Origin: Aeolococcus sp050734155
GTDB lineage: Bacteria > Chloroflexota > Dormibacteria > Aeolococcales > Aeolococcaceae
NCBI GenBank assembly: GCA_050734155.1
Contig: JBOHUD010000036.1
Coordinates: 1 to 64,000, forward strand
DNA: 64,000 nucleotides
Direction: 5' to 3'
The notes under the pieces are model-generated. The model did not search any database, had not been told where the DNA came from, and saw nothing but the letters and a program-made list of their open reading frames with translations. Made by a program: the position numbers and the translations under genes. Below are positions 52,669 to 62,548 of this stretch, one piece after another. Numbering within the stretch: the stretch's first letter is position 1; each line of letters begins with the position of its first letter.

Positions 52669-54495
52669 TCAGCCGGGCTGGCGCGGCCCGTAGGTGGTTC
52701 GCGAGAGCCGCCGCACCCGCCCTTCGGCGACGGCTTCTCGGAGGGCGGTGGTGAACCGGCCGGGGCCCCAGGAGCGCGCTCCCACCAGGCGAGCCAGCTC
52801 ATCGCGGCTGGTGATGCCGTGCTCGTCGACGGCCCGTCCGAGGCGCTCGATCTCCCGGTCCAGAATGCGCTCGGGATGCGGCGGCGGCGCGGAGAGGGCG
52901 CTGCCCAACATGGCCGGGACGTACACCCCCACACCCGGACCGGGACGGTAGCGTCGGGCGCCCGAGCGCTCGCGGAGCATGCGCTGCTCCCGGCGTGCGC
53001 GGATGCGTTCACTGGCCTCGCGCTCTGCCGGATCCTCCTCGCCTTCATCCTCGGCACCCTCGGCGCTGAGCGGTGTGGCCACCTCCTCGAGTGGCGTCCT
53101 CTCGGCACTGACGCCCGCGAAGATCTCGGCGATGCCGCCGACGGCCATCACCGCGGCGCCGATCAGGAAGGCCACCGCCACGGCTCCGCGACTGCTGGTG
53201 GCGATCAGCCGGCCGAACAGCAGCGGCCCGCTGATGCCACCCACCGCCGTCCCCACCGCGTAGAAGAAGGCGATGGCCAGGGCGCGCGTCTCCATGGGGA
53301 AGATCTCGCTGACGGTCAGGTAGGCTGCGCTGGCGCCGGCGGAGGCCAGGAAGAAGGTGCCGAAGATGAGCGCCTCGAGTGCCCACGGAGTGCCGAGCAC
53401 GCCGCCGGAGAGGAGAGCCGCCATGACCACGGCCATCAACGCCGAGCCCAGGTAGCTGAGGGTGATCATCGGCTTGCGTCCCACGGTGTCGAACAACCGC
53501 CCCAGGGTCAGCGGACCGAGCAGGTTGCCGGCCGCGAAGACGATGAGAAACACCGGCACGAACGACGAGGTCACCTTGTAGAAGGTGGTGTACAGGGTGC
53601 CGAGGTCGAAGGTGACGCCGTTGTAGAGGAAGGCCTGGCCGATGAACAGAGCCAGGCCGAGCACGGCGCGACGCGGGTACTTGGTGAACGCGGTGTGGGC
53701 GATCTCGGCGAAGCCGGTCCTCTCGCGCTGGCGAACCGTGATGCTCTGCTCGGCCTCGGGCAGCTGCTCGCCGGTCCGCGCCACGATGCGCGTCTCAATG
53801 CCGTCGACGATGCGTTCGGCTTCCTCCTCACGGCCGTGGATGAACAGCCAGCGCGGGCTCTCCGGAACGCTGCGGCGCACCAGCAGGATGCCGAGGCCGA
53901 GGACGGCGCCAATGCCGAAGGCGACGCGCCAGCCCACGTTGGCGGGCAGCAGCGCTGTGTTGAGCAGCACGATGGCGGCGACCGAGCCGAGGATCGATCC
54001 GGCCCAGAAGGAGCCGTTGATGATCAGGTCGACGCGCCCGCGCACACGCGCCGGGATGAGCTCGTCGATGGCCGAGTTGATGGCCGCGTACTCGCCGCCG
54101 ATGCCCGAGCCGGTGACGAACCTGGCGGCGAAGAAGTACCAGACGTTGAACGACGCTGCCGTGGCCACCGTGGCCACGATGTAGACGCCCAGGGACACCA
54201 TGAACAGCCGCTTGCGTCCCAGGCGGTCGGTGAGCTGACCGAAGAACAGCGCTCCCAGGCATGCCCCGGCGACGTACGCGGCCGCGGCAACGCCGATCTG
54301 GGCCGTGGTGATGGAGATCCCGCTGCCGTTCTCTGTGAGACGCGAGGCCACCGAGCCGACGATGGTCACCTCGAGCCCGTCCAGGATCCACACCGTGCCC
54401 AGGCCGACGATCACCATCCAGTGGAACCGCGACCAGGGCAGCCGGTCCAGGCGAGCCGGGATCCTGGTCTCGATGGTGGCTGCCTGGGTGGTCAT
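52669..54495 (-). CDS. MFS transporter with long cytosolic C-terminus
   Basis: 608 residues. Twelve membrane segments; family motifs FGQLTDRLGRKR (A-like motif, helix 2-3), SVPESPRWLFIHGREEEA and LFDTVGRKPMITLSY place it among sugar/metabolite:H+ symporters. The last 150 residues are soluble: acidic/basic, helical (EEDPAEREASERIRARREQR), then DEHGITSRDELARLVGARS and a small winged-helix-like end, reminiscent of a PadR/MarR-like wing. The tail is unusual for the family. Confidence 0.9.
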   Translation of the reverse strand: MTTQAATIETRIPARLDRLPWSRFHWMVIVGLGTVWILDGLEVTIVGSVASRLTENGSGISITTAQIGVAAAAYVAGACLGALFFGQLTDRLGRKRLFMVSLGVYIVATVATAASFNVWYFFAARFVTGSGIGGEYAAINSAIDELIPARVRGRVDLIINGSFWAGSILGSVAAIVLLNTALLPANVGWRVAFGIGAVLGLGILLVRRSVPESPRWLFIHGREEEAERIVDGIETRIVARTGEQLPEAEQSITVRQRERTGFAEIAHTAFTKYPRRAVLGLALFIGQAFLYNGVTFDLGTLYTTFYKVTSSFVPVFLIVFAAGNLLGPLTLGRLFDTVGRKPMITLSYLGSALMAVVMAALLSGGVLGTPWALEALIFGTFFLASAGASAAYLTVSEIFPMETRALAIAFFYAVGTAVGGISGPLLFGRLIATSSRGAVAVAFLIGAAVMAVGGIAEIFAGVSAERTPLEEVATPLSAEGAEDEGEEDPAEREASERIRARREQRMLRERSGARRYRPGPGVGVYVPAMLGSALSAPPPHPERILDREIERLGRAVDEHGITSRDELARLVGARSWGPGRFTTALREAVAEGRVRRLSRTTYGPRQPG

Positions 54496-54518
54496 CGGCT
54501 GCCTGCTAGCCTCGACGC

Positions 54519-54791
54519 ATGCTGCGCTGCCGCGTGTTCGGCCATCACTTCCACTTCACCGCCGATGGCGCGACCATGCGGTGGCGGTGTCAGCGGATGT
54601 GCGGCGCGGGCGGATCCAAGCGCTATGCGAGCGCCGATGAGGCGGCGCGCTACGCGCTGGCCTTCGACAGGGAGGACCGCGAGGACCTCGGTCGCCGCGG
54701 CCCTTTCGTTGCCCTCCTGCCCTTGCGCCTGGCACGCATGGTGCGCGGTCGTCGCACACGGTCCGAAGGTCGCCCGCCATCCCATCGTTGA
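54519..54791 (+). CDS. Small zinc-ribbon-like protein of unknown function
   Basis: 90 residues: MLRCRVFGHHFHFTADG, MRWRCQRMCGAGGSKRY. C, H and C residues (LRC...GHHFHF...WRCQRMC) could bind a metal; the rest is helical and basic. No family recognised. ATG 54519 is about 24 bases from the divergent MFS start. Confidence 0.6.
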   Translation: MLRCRVFGHHFHFTADGATMRWRCQRMCGAGGSKRYASADEAARYALAFDREDREDLGRRGPFVALLPLRLARMVRGRRTRSEGRPPSHR

Positions 54792-54856
54792 CATGCTAAT
54801 CGGCGTGTACCGCTGCCGCCCACGGTTGGCACGGTGGCTTCCCTGATAATCCGGCG

Positions 54857-56312
54857 ATGCATTCCCGCAGGTCGCTCCTTGCCGTGCTCACCGTGGTGGT
54901 GGCGATGACGGGGTCGGGCTGTGGCGGCCCCACAGCCCCGGGGACGGCGCTGTGGCCGATGTACCACCTCGATCCGGCCCGGAGCGGCAGAGACACCCGC
55001 GAGCCGTCCTTCGCCAACCTGCACAGCGCGTGGAGCAGCGGCGCACTCGACGGCGACATCTACGCCGAGCCGCTGATCGACGGCAACCTGGTGATCGTCG
55101 CCACCCAGAACAACTCGCTGTATGCGTTCAACGCCGGCACCGGTGCGCCGCAGTGGGGCCCGGTCAACCTCGGCCCGCCGCGAACCCTCTTCCCGCCGCC
55201 GTGCGGCAACCTCCCGTCGCTCGGCATCCTGGGCACGCCGCTCATCGACGGCGGCTTCCTGTACGTGGTTGCCAACATCCAGGTGACGCCCGTCTCATTC
55301 GAGTGGGACCTGTTCCAGGTGCACCCGGTCACCGGCGCGGTGGCGCGCAAGACCAACATCACCCCCTCTGCCGTGGCCCCGCCGGGAGGGTCGCGCTTCG
55401 ACACCGAGTTCCAGCAGCAGCGCAGCGCGCTGGCGCTGTCGAAGGGGAACCTCGTGGTGACCTGGGGAGCGCTGTCCCAGGACTGCAGCGACTTCCACGG
55501 CTTCGTGGAGACGATCTCGGAGGCCACGGGCATTCCCCAGGCGCAGTGGAACGACACCTTCGAGGCCAACAATGGCAATCCTCCCAGCGCGGGAGGTGGC
55601 ATCTGGGGCACCTCGGGAGCGGCGGTGGACTCGGCGGGGAACATCTACGTCAGCACCGGCAACGGGGCTGCGACCGACCCCAGGATGTACAGCGGTGACT
55701 ACGGCGACAGCGTGCTGCAGTTCTCGCCATCACTGGCATTGAAGTCGTTCTTCGCCCCCGGACTGCCCGAGGCCTGGTGGAACTCGAACCAGTTCGATGT
55801 CGACCTGGGCTCGCTGGGGCCTTCGCTCCTGCCGGGCGGCATGCTCTTCGCCATCGGCAAGGGAGGAGAGGGGTACCTGCTGCGCCAGTCGGGTCTGCCC
55901 AACAACTCCAACCCCGGCGGCGGCGAGAACCACCAGGCCCCGGTGTGCAGCGGGGTCCAGGACCAGGCGTACGGTGGCCTCGCGGTCAGCGGCAACCGGG
56001 TGTTCGTTCCCTGCTCCGACGGTCTCGTGGCGGTGAGCATCGACTCCTCGAGCGCGTTCCACAACCTCTGGTACACCAAGCTGAGCGGTGGCGCGGCTCC
56101 GCCCATCCTCGCGGGGGGGCTGGTCTGGACGCTGGAGACATTCGGCGGGGACCACCTCTACGGTCTGCGGCCGGACTCGGGCGCCATCGCGGCCACCTTC
56201 ACCCTGCCCACGACCACCGACCACTTCGCCAGCCCGGCTGCGGGGGACGGGATGCTCTTCGTGGGCGACGGCAACCGGGTGGCCGCGTTCGCGCCCAGCG
56301 GTCCGCGCACCG

Positions 56313-56326
<14 letters not shown>
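54857..56326 (+). CDS. PQQ-type beta-propeller lipoprotein
   Basis: 489 residues. A lipoprotein signal (LLAVLTVVVAMTGSGCGG, lipobox GSGC) and seven-blade propeller: MYHLDPARSGRDTR, NNSLYAFNAGTGAPQW, GILGTPLIDGGFLYVVANIQ, SAGGGIWGTSGAAVDSAGNIYVSTGNG, GLAVSGNRVFVPCSDGLVAV. It resembles quinoprotein-type propellers without clear PQQ ligands. It is a paralogue of the pseudogene in the tRNA-Ala element. Probably extracellular; function unknown. Confidence 0.88.
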
Positions 56327-57380
<1,054 letters not shown>

Positions 57381-57404
57381 CATCATCTTGGCACGGTCGG
57401 CCGG

Positions 57405-57659
57405 TCACCGGATGCGGCGTCTGCCTCGGATGGAGATGGCCACGAGGAGTGCGACCACGACACCGATGAGCCCGGCGTTGAGGAGGTGGGGGAGCGAGAT
57501 CCCACAGTCCGTGCGGAAGAACTGTGCGAGGGGGCAGATCCCGTTCGGCGGACACGGCACCGGTCTGTAGCAGTAGGTCTCGACGCCCTGGGCGAGCATC
57601 GCCAGCACCGCGGCGAGGATGCCCGCGGCGGCAGCCAGGAGGACGCGCGGGAACGGCAC
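57405..57659 (-). CDS. Small membrane protein with Cys-rich loop
   Basis: About 84 residues from GTG 57659 (a longer form from ATG 57740 would overlap the LuxR relic): two membrane helices (LLAAAAGILAAVLAMLAQG, LLNAGLIGVVVALLVAISI) around a loop with cysteines TYCYRPVPCPPNGICPLAQF and RTDCGISLP. The loop probably faces outward. No family recognised. Confidence 0.55.
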   Translation of the reverse strand: MPFPRVLLAAAAGILAAVLAMLAQGVETYCYRPVPCPPNGICPLAQFFRTDCGISLPHLLNAGLIGVVVALLVAISIRGRRRIR

Positions 57660-57690
57660 GTTCGCGAGTCTGGCACCCTGAACGTGGTCA

Positions 57691-57855
57691 CTACCTCGCC
57701 GGCGCCGGAGGACCGTCGTCCGGCGCGCACGCCAATCCATGTGTGTACGCGTAGTGGACGGCCTGGGCGCGGTCGCGAACCTCCGCCTTGGTGAAGATGT
57801 GGTTGATGTGAGTCTTGACCGTGGCCTGGCCGAGGAACAGGCGGTCCTCCCTACG
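57691..57855 (-). pseudogene. LuxR/NarL regulator remnant (HTH end only)
   Basis: The minus-strand frame reads EDRLFLGQATVKTHINHIF, then TKAEVRDRAQAVHYAYTHGL and ends at TAG 57691. This is the last helix-turn-helix of a NarL-type response regulator; the rest of the regulator is absent upstream. At the break the sequence changes to an unrelated plus-strand membrane frame. Confidence 0.75.
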
Positions 57856-57875
57856 CGCTGCCCTGGATCGCGTCG

Positions 57876-58133
57876 GTGGGCGGGCGTCTCCTCCTCGGCT
57901 TCGCCGCCCGGAACGTGTTCCCCGGCGCGGTGGGCAGCTTCATGGTCAGCCAGCACATCTCCGGCGGCGACGCCATCCGTGCCGCCTTCATCTTCATGAT
58001 CCTCGCCGAGGTGCTGGTCCGCACCGCCACGCTGGCAATCCGGGCCACGCTGGTTCGTCGGTCACCGCGCAGCGTGGCGGTCGGGGCTCACCCGGCCGGT
58101 CTCGTCCCGCACAGCGCTCGCGCACAGGATTAG
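57876..58133 (+). pseudogene. Membrane protein fragment
   Basis: Frame PPYALPWIASVGGRLLLGFAA and GAVGSFMVSQHISGG, then AIRAAFIFMILAEVLVRTATLAIRATLV to a stop at 58133. Two possible membrane helices. The frame starts abruptly at the LuxR relic breakpoint, so it is probably the end of a larger gene. Family not recognised. Confidence 0.4.
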
Positions 58134-58187
58134 CAGGAACCTCGAGCGCCCGACATGTCGGCGTCTCGGACTCTGAGAGGTACGGGA

Positions 58188-58219
58188 GGAGGGCGGTCAG
58201 CAAAGGCTGACCGCCCTCC
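58188..58219. terminator. Strong stem-loop, likely bidirectional terminator
   Basis: GGAGGGCGGTCAGC (58188-58201), loop AAAG, GCTGACCGCCCTCC (58206-58219): 14 perfectly paired bases. No T-run on either side. It lies just after the stop of the small minus-strand gene at 58247 and after the plus-strand fragment. Confidence 0.8.
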
Positions 58220-58246
58220 CAGCAATGCTGGCCCGTGATGTTCCGG

Positions 58247-58354
58247 CTAGCTGTGCGTTCTCCGACGGTAGCGTCGCACGAGCACCATGATGGCCAGAAC
58301 GAAGACCACCGTCACGACCAGGTACAGGATGACGTTGGGGATGAGCACGGACAT
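58247..58354 (-). CDS. 35-residue single-span membrane peptide
   Basis: ATG 58354, preceded by GAGAGG at eight bases, opens MSVLIPNVILYLVVTVVFV, then LAIMVLVRRYRRRTHS, stop TAG 58247-58249. One hydrophobic helix with a basic C-terminal end (inside by the positive-inside rule). A strong terminator follows 28 bases later. Too short for most gene finders; looks like a genuine small membrane protein. Confidence 0.65.
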   Translation of the reverse strand: MSVLIPNVILYLVVTVVFVLAIMVLVRRYRRRTHS

Positions 58355-58768
58355 CAGCAAAACCTCTCGGCGTTGAGCCCCAGAGATCGCCCAGATGCAT
58401 GGGCTGCACCTCGCACTATGCGCGCTGCTCAGTCATCGGGTCCACCATCAGGATGTGAAGGCCTACCGACGTCGGCCTCGCCGAGGGGTCAGTCGGTTGG
58501 CGGCGGCGCACCTCTCACCCTCGCCGGTTCGAAGGGCGAAGTAAACTGCTGCGAGCAGACCGACGCACGCCATGGAGACCGCGGCGATTGGCGCGGCCAA
58601 ACAGGAAGCTGCGAATGTCTCGCGGGAGGAACTGTAAAGATGCCTGGACCATCCAAGTCGCAATTGCCACGCCGGAAGCTTACCGCCGCCGCCGGCCCGC
58701 ATCAAGCTCGTCCTCTACGGATCGGATGACATGACGTTGCGCTGCCACGACCGGGAGGGGAGCTGGCC
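58355..58768. other. Intergenic region, no clear gene
   Basis: 414 bases between the small membrane peptide and dapB. A minus-strand frame at 58463-58705 contains one hydrophobic stretch (AAPIAAVSMACVGLLAAVYFAL) but lacks a convincing start. GGGAGGGG before 58769 is the dapB ribosome site. Confidence 0.35.
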
Positions 58769-59593
58769 GTGCTGAGAGTGTGCGTAGCGGGCGCCACCGG
58801 CTGGGCGGGGCGCCCGATCGCTGAAGCCGTCCTGGCCGCGGAGGATCTGGAGTTGGTGAGCGCAGTGGCTCGTCGCGCTGCCGGCCAGGACCTCGGCGAA
58901 GCCTGGAGCACCGAGCGTCTGCGAGTGCCGGTGTACGGTACGGTTGCCGACGCTCTCGATGACGTCGACGCGTGCATCGATCTGGTGATCGACTACACGT
59001 CGCACCATGCGGTCAGGGACAACGTCGTCTCCGCACTCGAGCGCAAGGTGGCGGTGGTGGTCGGCTCCTCCGGTCTCAGCGCCTTGCAATTCCAGGAGAT
59101 CGACGCGCTTGCCCGGTCGCAGGCGGTGGGCGTCATTGCCGCGGGAAACTTCTCGGTCACTGCTGCCATGGCCCAGGCCGCGGCGGCGCTGGTCGCCCCA
59201 CACCTCCCGCATTGCGAGATCATCGACTACGCCGCTGCGAACAAGCCCGACGCACCCAGTGGCACCTCACGCGAGCTTGCGGAGAGGCTGGCCGCGGCGC
59301 GGCCGGCTCAGACCGCTCTGCCGGTGGAGCAGGTCGCTGGACAGCCGGAGGCTCGTGGTGCGACGGTGGCGGGAACCCAGATTCATTCGGTCCGCCTGCC
59401 CAGCTTTGTCGTCTCCACGGAGGTCGTGTTCGCGCTCAGCGACGAACGCCTCTCGATCCGCCACGATGCCGGGTCGACGGCGACCCCATACGTGGCCGGA
59501 ACGCTCCTCGCGGCGCGTGCGGTGACGAGCACCGTCGGGCTGATCCGCGGCCTGGACACACTCCTTCTCGCCGCCCACCGAATCCCCGTCTGA
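58769..59593 (+). CDS. DapB-like dihydrodipicolinate reductase homologue, altered active site
   Basis: 274 residues from GTG 58769. An NAD(P)-binding N-domain (RVCVAGATGWAGRPIAEAVL, DLVIDYTSHHAV, VVVGSSGLSA) and the DapB C-domain with KPDAPSGTSRELAERL. The DapB signature E..HH..K.DAPSGT is changed: EIIDYAAANKPDAPSGT, in which the catalytic His pair is replaced by Ala-Ala while Lys remains. It may use a different substrate. No lysine-pathway genes next to it. Confidence 0.8.
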   Translation: MLRVCVAGATGWAGRPIAEAVLAAEDLELVSAVARRAAGQDLGEAWSTERLRVPVYGTVADALDDVDACIDLVIDYTSHHAVRDNVVSALERKVAVVVGSSGLSALQFQEIDALARSQAVGVIAAGNFSVTAAMAQAAAALVAPHLPHCEIIDYAAANKPDAPSGTSRELAERLAAARPAQTALPVEQVAGQPEARGATVAGTQIHSVRLPSFVVSTEVVFALSDERLSIRHDAGSTATPYVAGTLLAARAVTSTVGLIRGLDTLLLAAHRIPV

Positions 59594-59738
59594 GCGCGCC
59601 CTCGCAAGCGCCGCCCGGTGGGAGCCGCACGGCGCCGAGCGGATCGCCGACGTCCTCGGCGGTCCGCGTCCCCGAGGTCCGCTACGGGCGCAGCCTGCTC
59701 GTCTCCGGGTAGGGGCGAGCATCTGCCCGGTGGTCTGC

Positions 59739-60299
59739 TCAGGTCGTGACCCGGTGGTGGAGGTGGACCACACCGTTGCGGAAACGGCGCTCGTCCAGCA
59801 GCTCCAGCTCGACGCGGACGTCGCTGGGGAGGGAGTGCGTGCCCCCTCCCACCACGATGGGCGCGAGGAAGAGGTGATACTCGTCGACCAACCCGGCCCT
59901 GATCGCCTGGGCGGCGAGGTTCGCACCGCCGATGCTGATGTCACGGCCCGCTGTCGCCTTCATCTGCCGGACCGCCGCAGGGTCGAAGTCTCCCTCAATC
60001 CGCGTCCTGGCGCTCGACACCGTCGGCAGCGTCGTGGAGTACACGATCTTGTCGGCCGCCTGCCAGAGCTGCGCGAAATCCTGCGCGAACAGCGGCTGAT
60101 CGGCGACCGTGTGCGCGGTCTCCCAGAAGACCATCACCTCGTACATCCGCCGTCCGTAGAGGTAGGTGCCTACCGACCGCTCGAGATCGTTGACGTAGCG
60201 GTGCACCTCCTCGTCGGGCTCAGCCCAATCGAAGTTGCCGTCCTCGTCTGCGATGTAGCCATCGAGCGACGTGATCGCCGAGTAGATCAGCTTGGCCAT
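59739..60299 (-). CDS. Dihydrofolate reductase-family (RibD C-terminal) protein
   Basis: 186 residues: MAKLIYSAITSLDGYIADEDGNFDWA, TYLYGRRMYEVM, RDISIGGANLAAQAI and VVGGGTHSLPS. This is the stand-alone RibD-C reductase family (YyaP-like). Related in fold to the protein at 18451 but a different subgroup. Confidence 0.9.
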   Translation of the reverse strand: MAKLIYSAITSLDGYIADEDGNFDWAEPDEEVHRYVNDLERSVGTYLYGRRMYEVMVFWETAHTVADQPLFAQDFAQLWQAADKIVYSTTLPTVSSARTRIEGDFDPAAVRQMKATAGRDISIGGANLAAQAIRAGLVDEYHLFLAPIVVGGGTHSLPSDVRVELELLDERRFRNGVVHLHHRVTT

Positions 60300-60408
60300 G
60301 AACCTTCAGTCCCCAGGTTGTCGGTGCAGCGCCACGACATTGTCTGATGGCGCCATGGACTCTGTCAGCGATTTCAGCGTGCCCGGCTTTCCGTCCAGGT
60401 GAGTGGTT

Positions 60409-60789
60409 TCATCGGGGACGGCATACTGTGAAATATACAGCTGACTGGTGGTGTGGCAGTATGCTCAATCGGCTGCGTGCATCACGGCACCCGCCCGCCG
60501 AAGAACACCCGCCGCCAACGTCGTTGTCGCCGATCATGACCACCAGGCCGGGCCCCATGATCGCCAGCAGCGTCACCAGCTTGCGGCGCCAGCCGCGTCG
60601 CTGCCGGGTGTCATGCTGGGCGATGGTGCCCAGCGCGCCGGTGATGTCGCCCCGGTGAGCGCTGTCGAGAACCGCGGTGGTGGCAGGGTTGCTCCGGCTC
60701 AGTCGCGAGGTGGAGCGAAGATCCGTGATCCCAATTGGGGTCCCTCCTCTTAATCGCCCGCGCGCGGCGGTGAGCGTGCTGATCCGCAA
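60409..60789 (-). pseudogene. NRAMP-family metal transporter, truncated
   Basis: The frame reads an N-terminal extension, then HRGDITGALGTIAQHDTR, RRKLVTLLAIMGPGLVVMIGDNDVGG, which is the first helix and DND-like metal motif (GDNDxGG) of NRAMP Mn/Fe transporters. After GG the sequence diverges to GCSSAGGCRD and stops; the other ten helices are absent. A decayed transporter gene. Confidence 0.75.
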
Positions 60790-61089
60790 ACGCTCGGAGG
60801 TCAGCTCCCGATCAGGAGGCGCCCACGGACGTGCGCGAAGGTGTCGGCCGCCGGCAACTACTGCCTGGCTCCATGGCTACCTCCGTGCTGCCCACCGCTC
60901 CGCGGAGCGGTGGCTCGATCCACACAGCGCACCTGCGTCCTGGCTGTGAGCGCAAGGGTACCCGCTCGGCGGCGAATCGGTCTACGCGCTGTGCTCCTTT
61001 GCCGCGGGCTGGTCACATCGGCTCCCAAACCGTGAGAGGATCGCGCCCATGCTCCCGCCGGCCACCGCTGCCCCCGCGCGTGCGCGGCC
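60790..61089. other. Intergenic region, nothing recognised
   Basis: 300 bases between the NRAMP relic and the DUF1345 gene, CG-rich, with the inverted pair GCTCCGCGGAGC at about 60898. No open frame with recognisable content. Confidence 0.35.
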
Positions 61090-61713
61090 TTGAACGCACG
61101 CACCCGGCTGCTCATCAGCGTGATCATCGGGCTGCTTGCGTTCGTTCCCGCCATCCTGTTCACCCCATGGCAGGTGGCGGAGCTGTTCGGCTGGGACGTG
61201 GCGGCCACGTTCTTTGTCAGCTCGGTGTTCGTCGCCGCGCGGGGCCGGACCCCGGCCCAGACCGAGGCCATGGCGACGCGGGAGGATGACTCGCGGGTGG
61301 CTGCCGATGCCATCCTCATCGGGGCCAGCCTGGCCAGCCTGGTCGGAGTGGTGCTCGCCCTTCTCGAGGCCGGCCATCAGACCGAGCCCTCCCACAGCCT
61401 GATCACCGCTCTCGCCTTTCTCAGCGTGGTGCTGTCCTGGTCATCGGTCCACACCGTCTTCACCCTCCGCTACGCCAGGCTCTACTACGCGGCGGGAGGT
61501 GGGATCGACTGGCACTCCCACGACCGCCCCGACTTCGGTGACTTCGCCTACGTGGCGCTGACCCTGGGCATGACCTTCCAGGTCTCCGACACGGACATCA
61601 ACACCAAGCCGATTCGCAAGGCCGCTCTGCGCCATGCACTGCTGTCGTACCTCTTCGGGGTGGTGATCCTGGCCACCACCATCAACGTCGTGGCCGGACT
61701 TCTGGCCAAGTAG
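61090..61713 (+). CDS. DUF1345 family membrane protein
   Basis: 207 residues from TTG 61090: LISVIIGLLAFVPAILFTPWQ, WDVAATFFVSSVFVAARG, ASLASLVGVVLALLEAG, VHTVFTLRYARLYYA, then FGDFAYVALTLGMTFQVSDTDI. These are the conserved blocks of the DUF1345 (YkvI/YdcZ-like) family, four to five helices, function unknown. Ends 20 bases before the convergent marR. Confidence 0.88.
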   Translation: MNARTRLLISVIIGLLAFVPAILFTPWQVAELFGWDVAATFFVSSVFVAARGRTPAQTEAMATREDDSRVAADAILIGASLASLVGVVLALLEAGHQTEPSHSLITALAFLSVVLSWSSVHTVFTLRYARLYYAAGGGIDWHSHDRPDFGDFAYVALTLGMTFQVSDTDINTKPIRKAALRHALLSYLFGVVILATTINVVAGLLAK

Positions 61714-61733
61714 CCGCCTCATGGCGGGCGCCC

Positions 61734-62165
61734 TCAACCGGCGTCGAGCGCATCCGCGCAGCGCTCCAGCACGGCCAGGAGGCGGCGGCGCTCGGCCATC
61801 GAGAAGCCGCGCATCATGCGCCGCTCGACGCCGGTGCTGATGGCGGTGCAGCGGGTGACCACCCGGCGGCCGGCGGGGGTGAGATGCACTGTGAGGATGC
61901 GCCCGTGCGAGCTGTGACGGCGGCGCTCGACCAGTCCCCGCTCCATCAGGCTGGAGACGAGGTGGGTCATCGTCTGGGCGGTGACGGACACCCGCCGCGA
62001 CAGCTCGGCCGAGGAGATCCCATCCTCCTCCTCGAGGTCGATGAGGGCATTGGCCAGGGGCAGCGACATCCCCAGCGGCGCGAGCTCCGCCTCGGCGGCG
62101 ATCCGGAAAGCCTGCATGGTGCGGCGCAAGGCGCGTCCGATCGGCGCCCTCGGTGGGCTGGACAT
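61734..62165 (-). CDS. MarR-family transcriptional regulator
   Basis: 143 residues: LPLANALIDLEEEDGISSAELSRRVSVTAQTMTHLVSSL, ERGLVERRRHSSHGRILTVHLT. Wing and helix-turn-helix are typical of MarR proteins, which release DNA on binding small phenolic or drug ligands or when oxidised. ATG 62165 overlaps a four-half-site operator shared with the divergent repeat-protein gene. Confidence 0.93.
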   Translation of the reverse strand: MSSPPRAPIGRALRRTMQAFRIAAEAELAPLGMSLPLANALIDLEEEDGISSAELSRRVSVTAQTMTHLVSSLMERGLVERRRHSSHGRILTVHLTPAGRRVVTRCTAISTGVERRMMRGFSMAERRRLLAVLERCADALDAG

Positions 62166-62206
62166 AGTATCAGCCTCCTGATATTATTATCAGTAATCTG
62201 ATACTA
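62165..62206. promoter_or_regulatory. MarR operator with four half-sites spaced 10 bp
   Basis: TATCAG/CTGATA hexamers start at 62168, 62178, 62188 and 62198, alternating in orientation, exactly one helical turn apart. The outer arms extend to TAGTATCAG and CTGATACTA (perfect 9-base inverted repeat). Inner arms are CTGATA-TTAT-TATCAG. The first site overlaps the marR start codon. Two MarR dimers could bind on one face. Confidence 0.85.
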
Positions 62207-62223
62207 CAACAGAAGGAGGCGTG

Positions 62224-62538
62224 ATGACCCACCATGACCAGACCTCTGAGTCGGCGGAGCCGGAGCAGGGCCGTCCAGCCGTGATGACCACGCAGGCAGC
62301 ACCCGCGGGCGAGCCGCCCACGGCGGTGATGGTGTCGCAGGCATCGGCCGTCCCGGCAGCGCCCAAGCCCGTGATGGAGTCCCGCATGACGGCGGGGGGT
62401 GCAGCGCCCGAGCCCGTCATGGAATCCCGGGAGTCGCCCGCACCCGGGGAGCCACCGGTGATGCAGTCACGCGCGCGGGCCGTCGACGCCACACCACGAC
62501 CCGTGATGGAGCCCCGCCCGGCGTCCGACAGCCGATGA
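62224..62538 (+). CDS. Repeat protein with six PVMxSR-type units
   Basis: 104 residues from ATG 62224, preceded by AAGGAGG. Rich in P, A, E, S, R with no hydrophobic segment, so probably disordered. Six units of 15 residues (one of 14) carry a core such as RPAVMTTQ, PTAVMVSQ, KPVMESR, EPVMESR, PPVMQSR, RPVMEPR, separated by P/A/G-rich spacers. No known family is recognised. It lies directly behind the MarR operator and ten bases before a helical-protein gene, so the three look like one cassette. Confidence 0.75.
   Translation: MTHHDQTSESAEPEQGRPAVMTTQAAPAGEPPTAVMVSQASAVPAAPKPVMESRMTAGGAAPEPVMESRESPAPGEPPVMQSRARAVDATPRPVMEPRPASDSR
62281..62520 (+). repeat. In-frame 45-bp minisatellite within the repeat protein gene
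   Basis: GTGATG (once GTCATG) recurs at 62281, 62326, 62371, 62416, 62458 and 62503, i.e. spacings 45, 45, 45, 42, 45. The same hexamer forms the gene's own GTGATG start region at 62221. Units keep the V-M codons but vary elsewhere, so selection seems to keep the motif. Confidence 0.8.
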
Positions 62539-62548
62539 GGCGCGGCGC

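Noticed and set aside
62224..62538. Repeat region as a CRISPR-like array
   Set aside because: Repeats are in-frame coding units with divergent sequence and no constant spacer pattern; no cas genes in the window.
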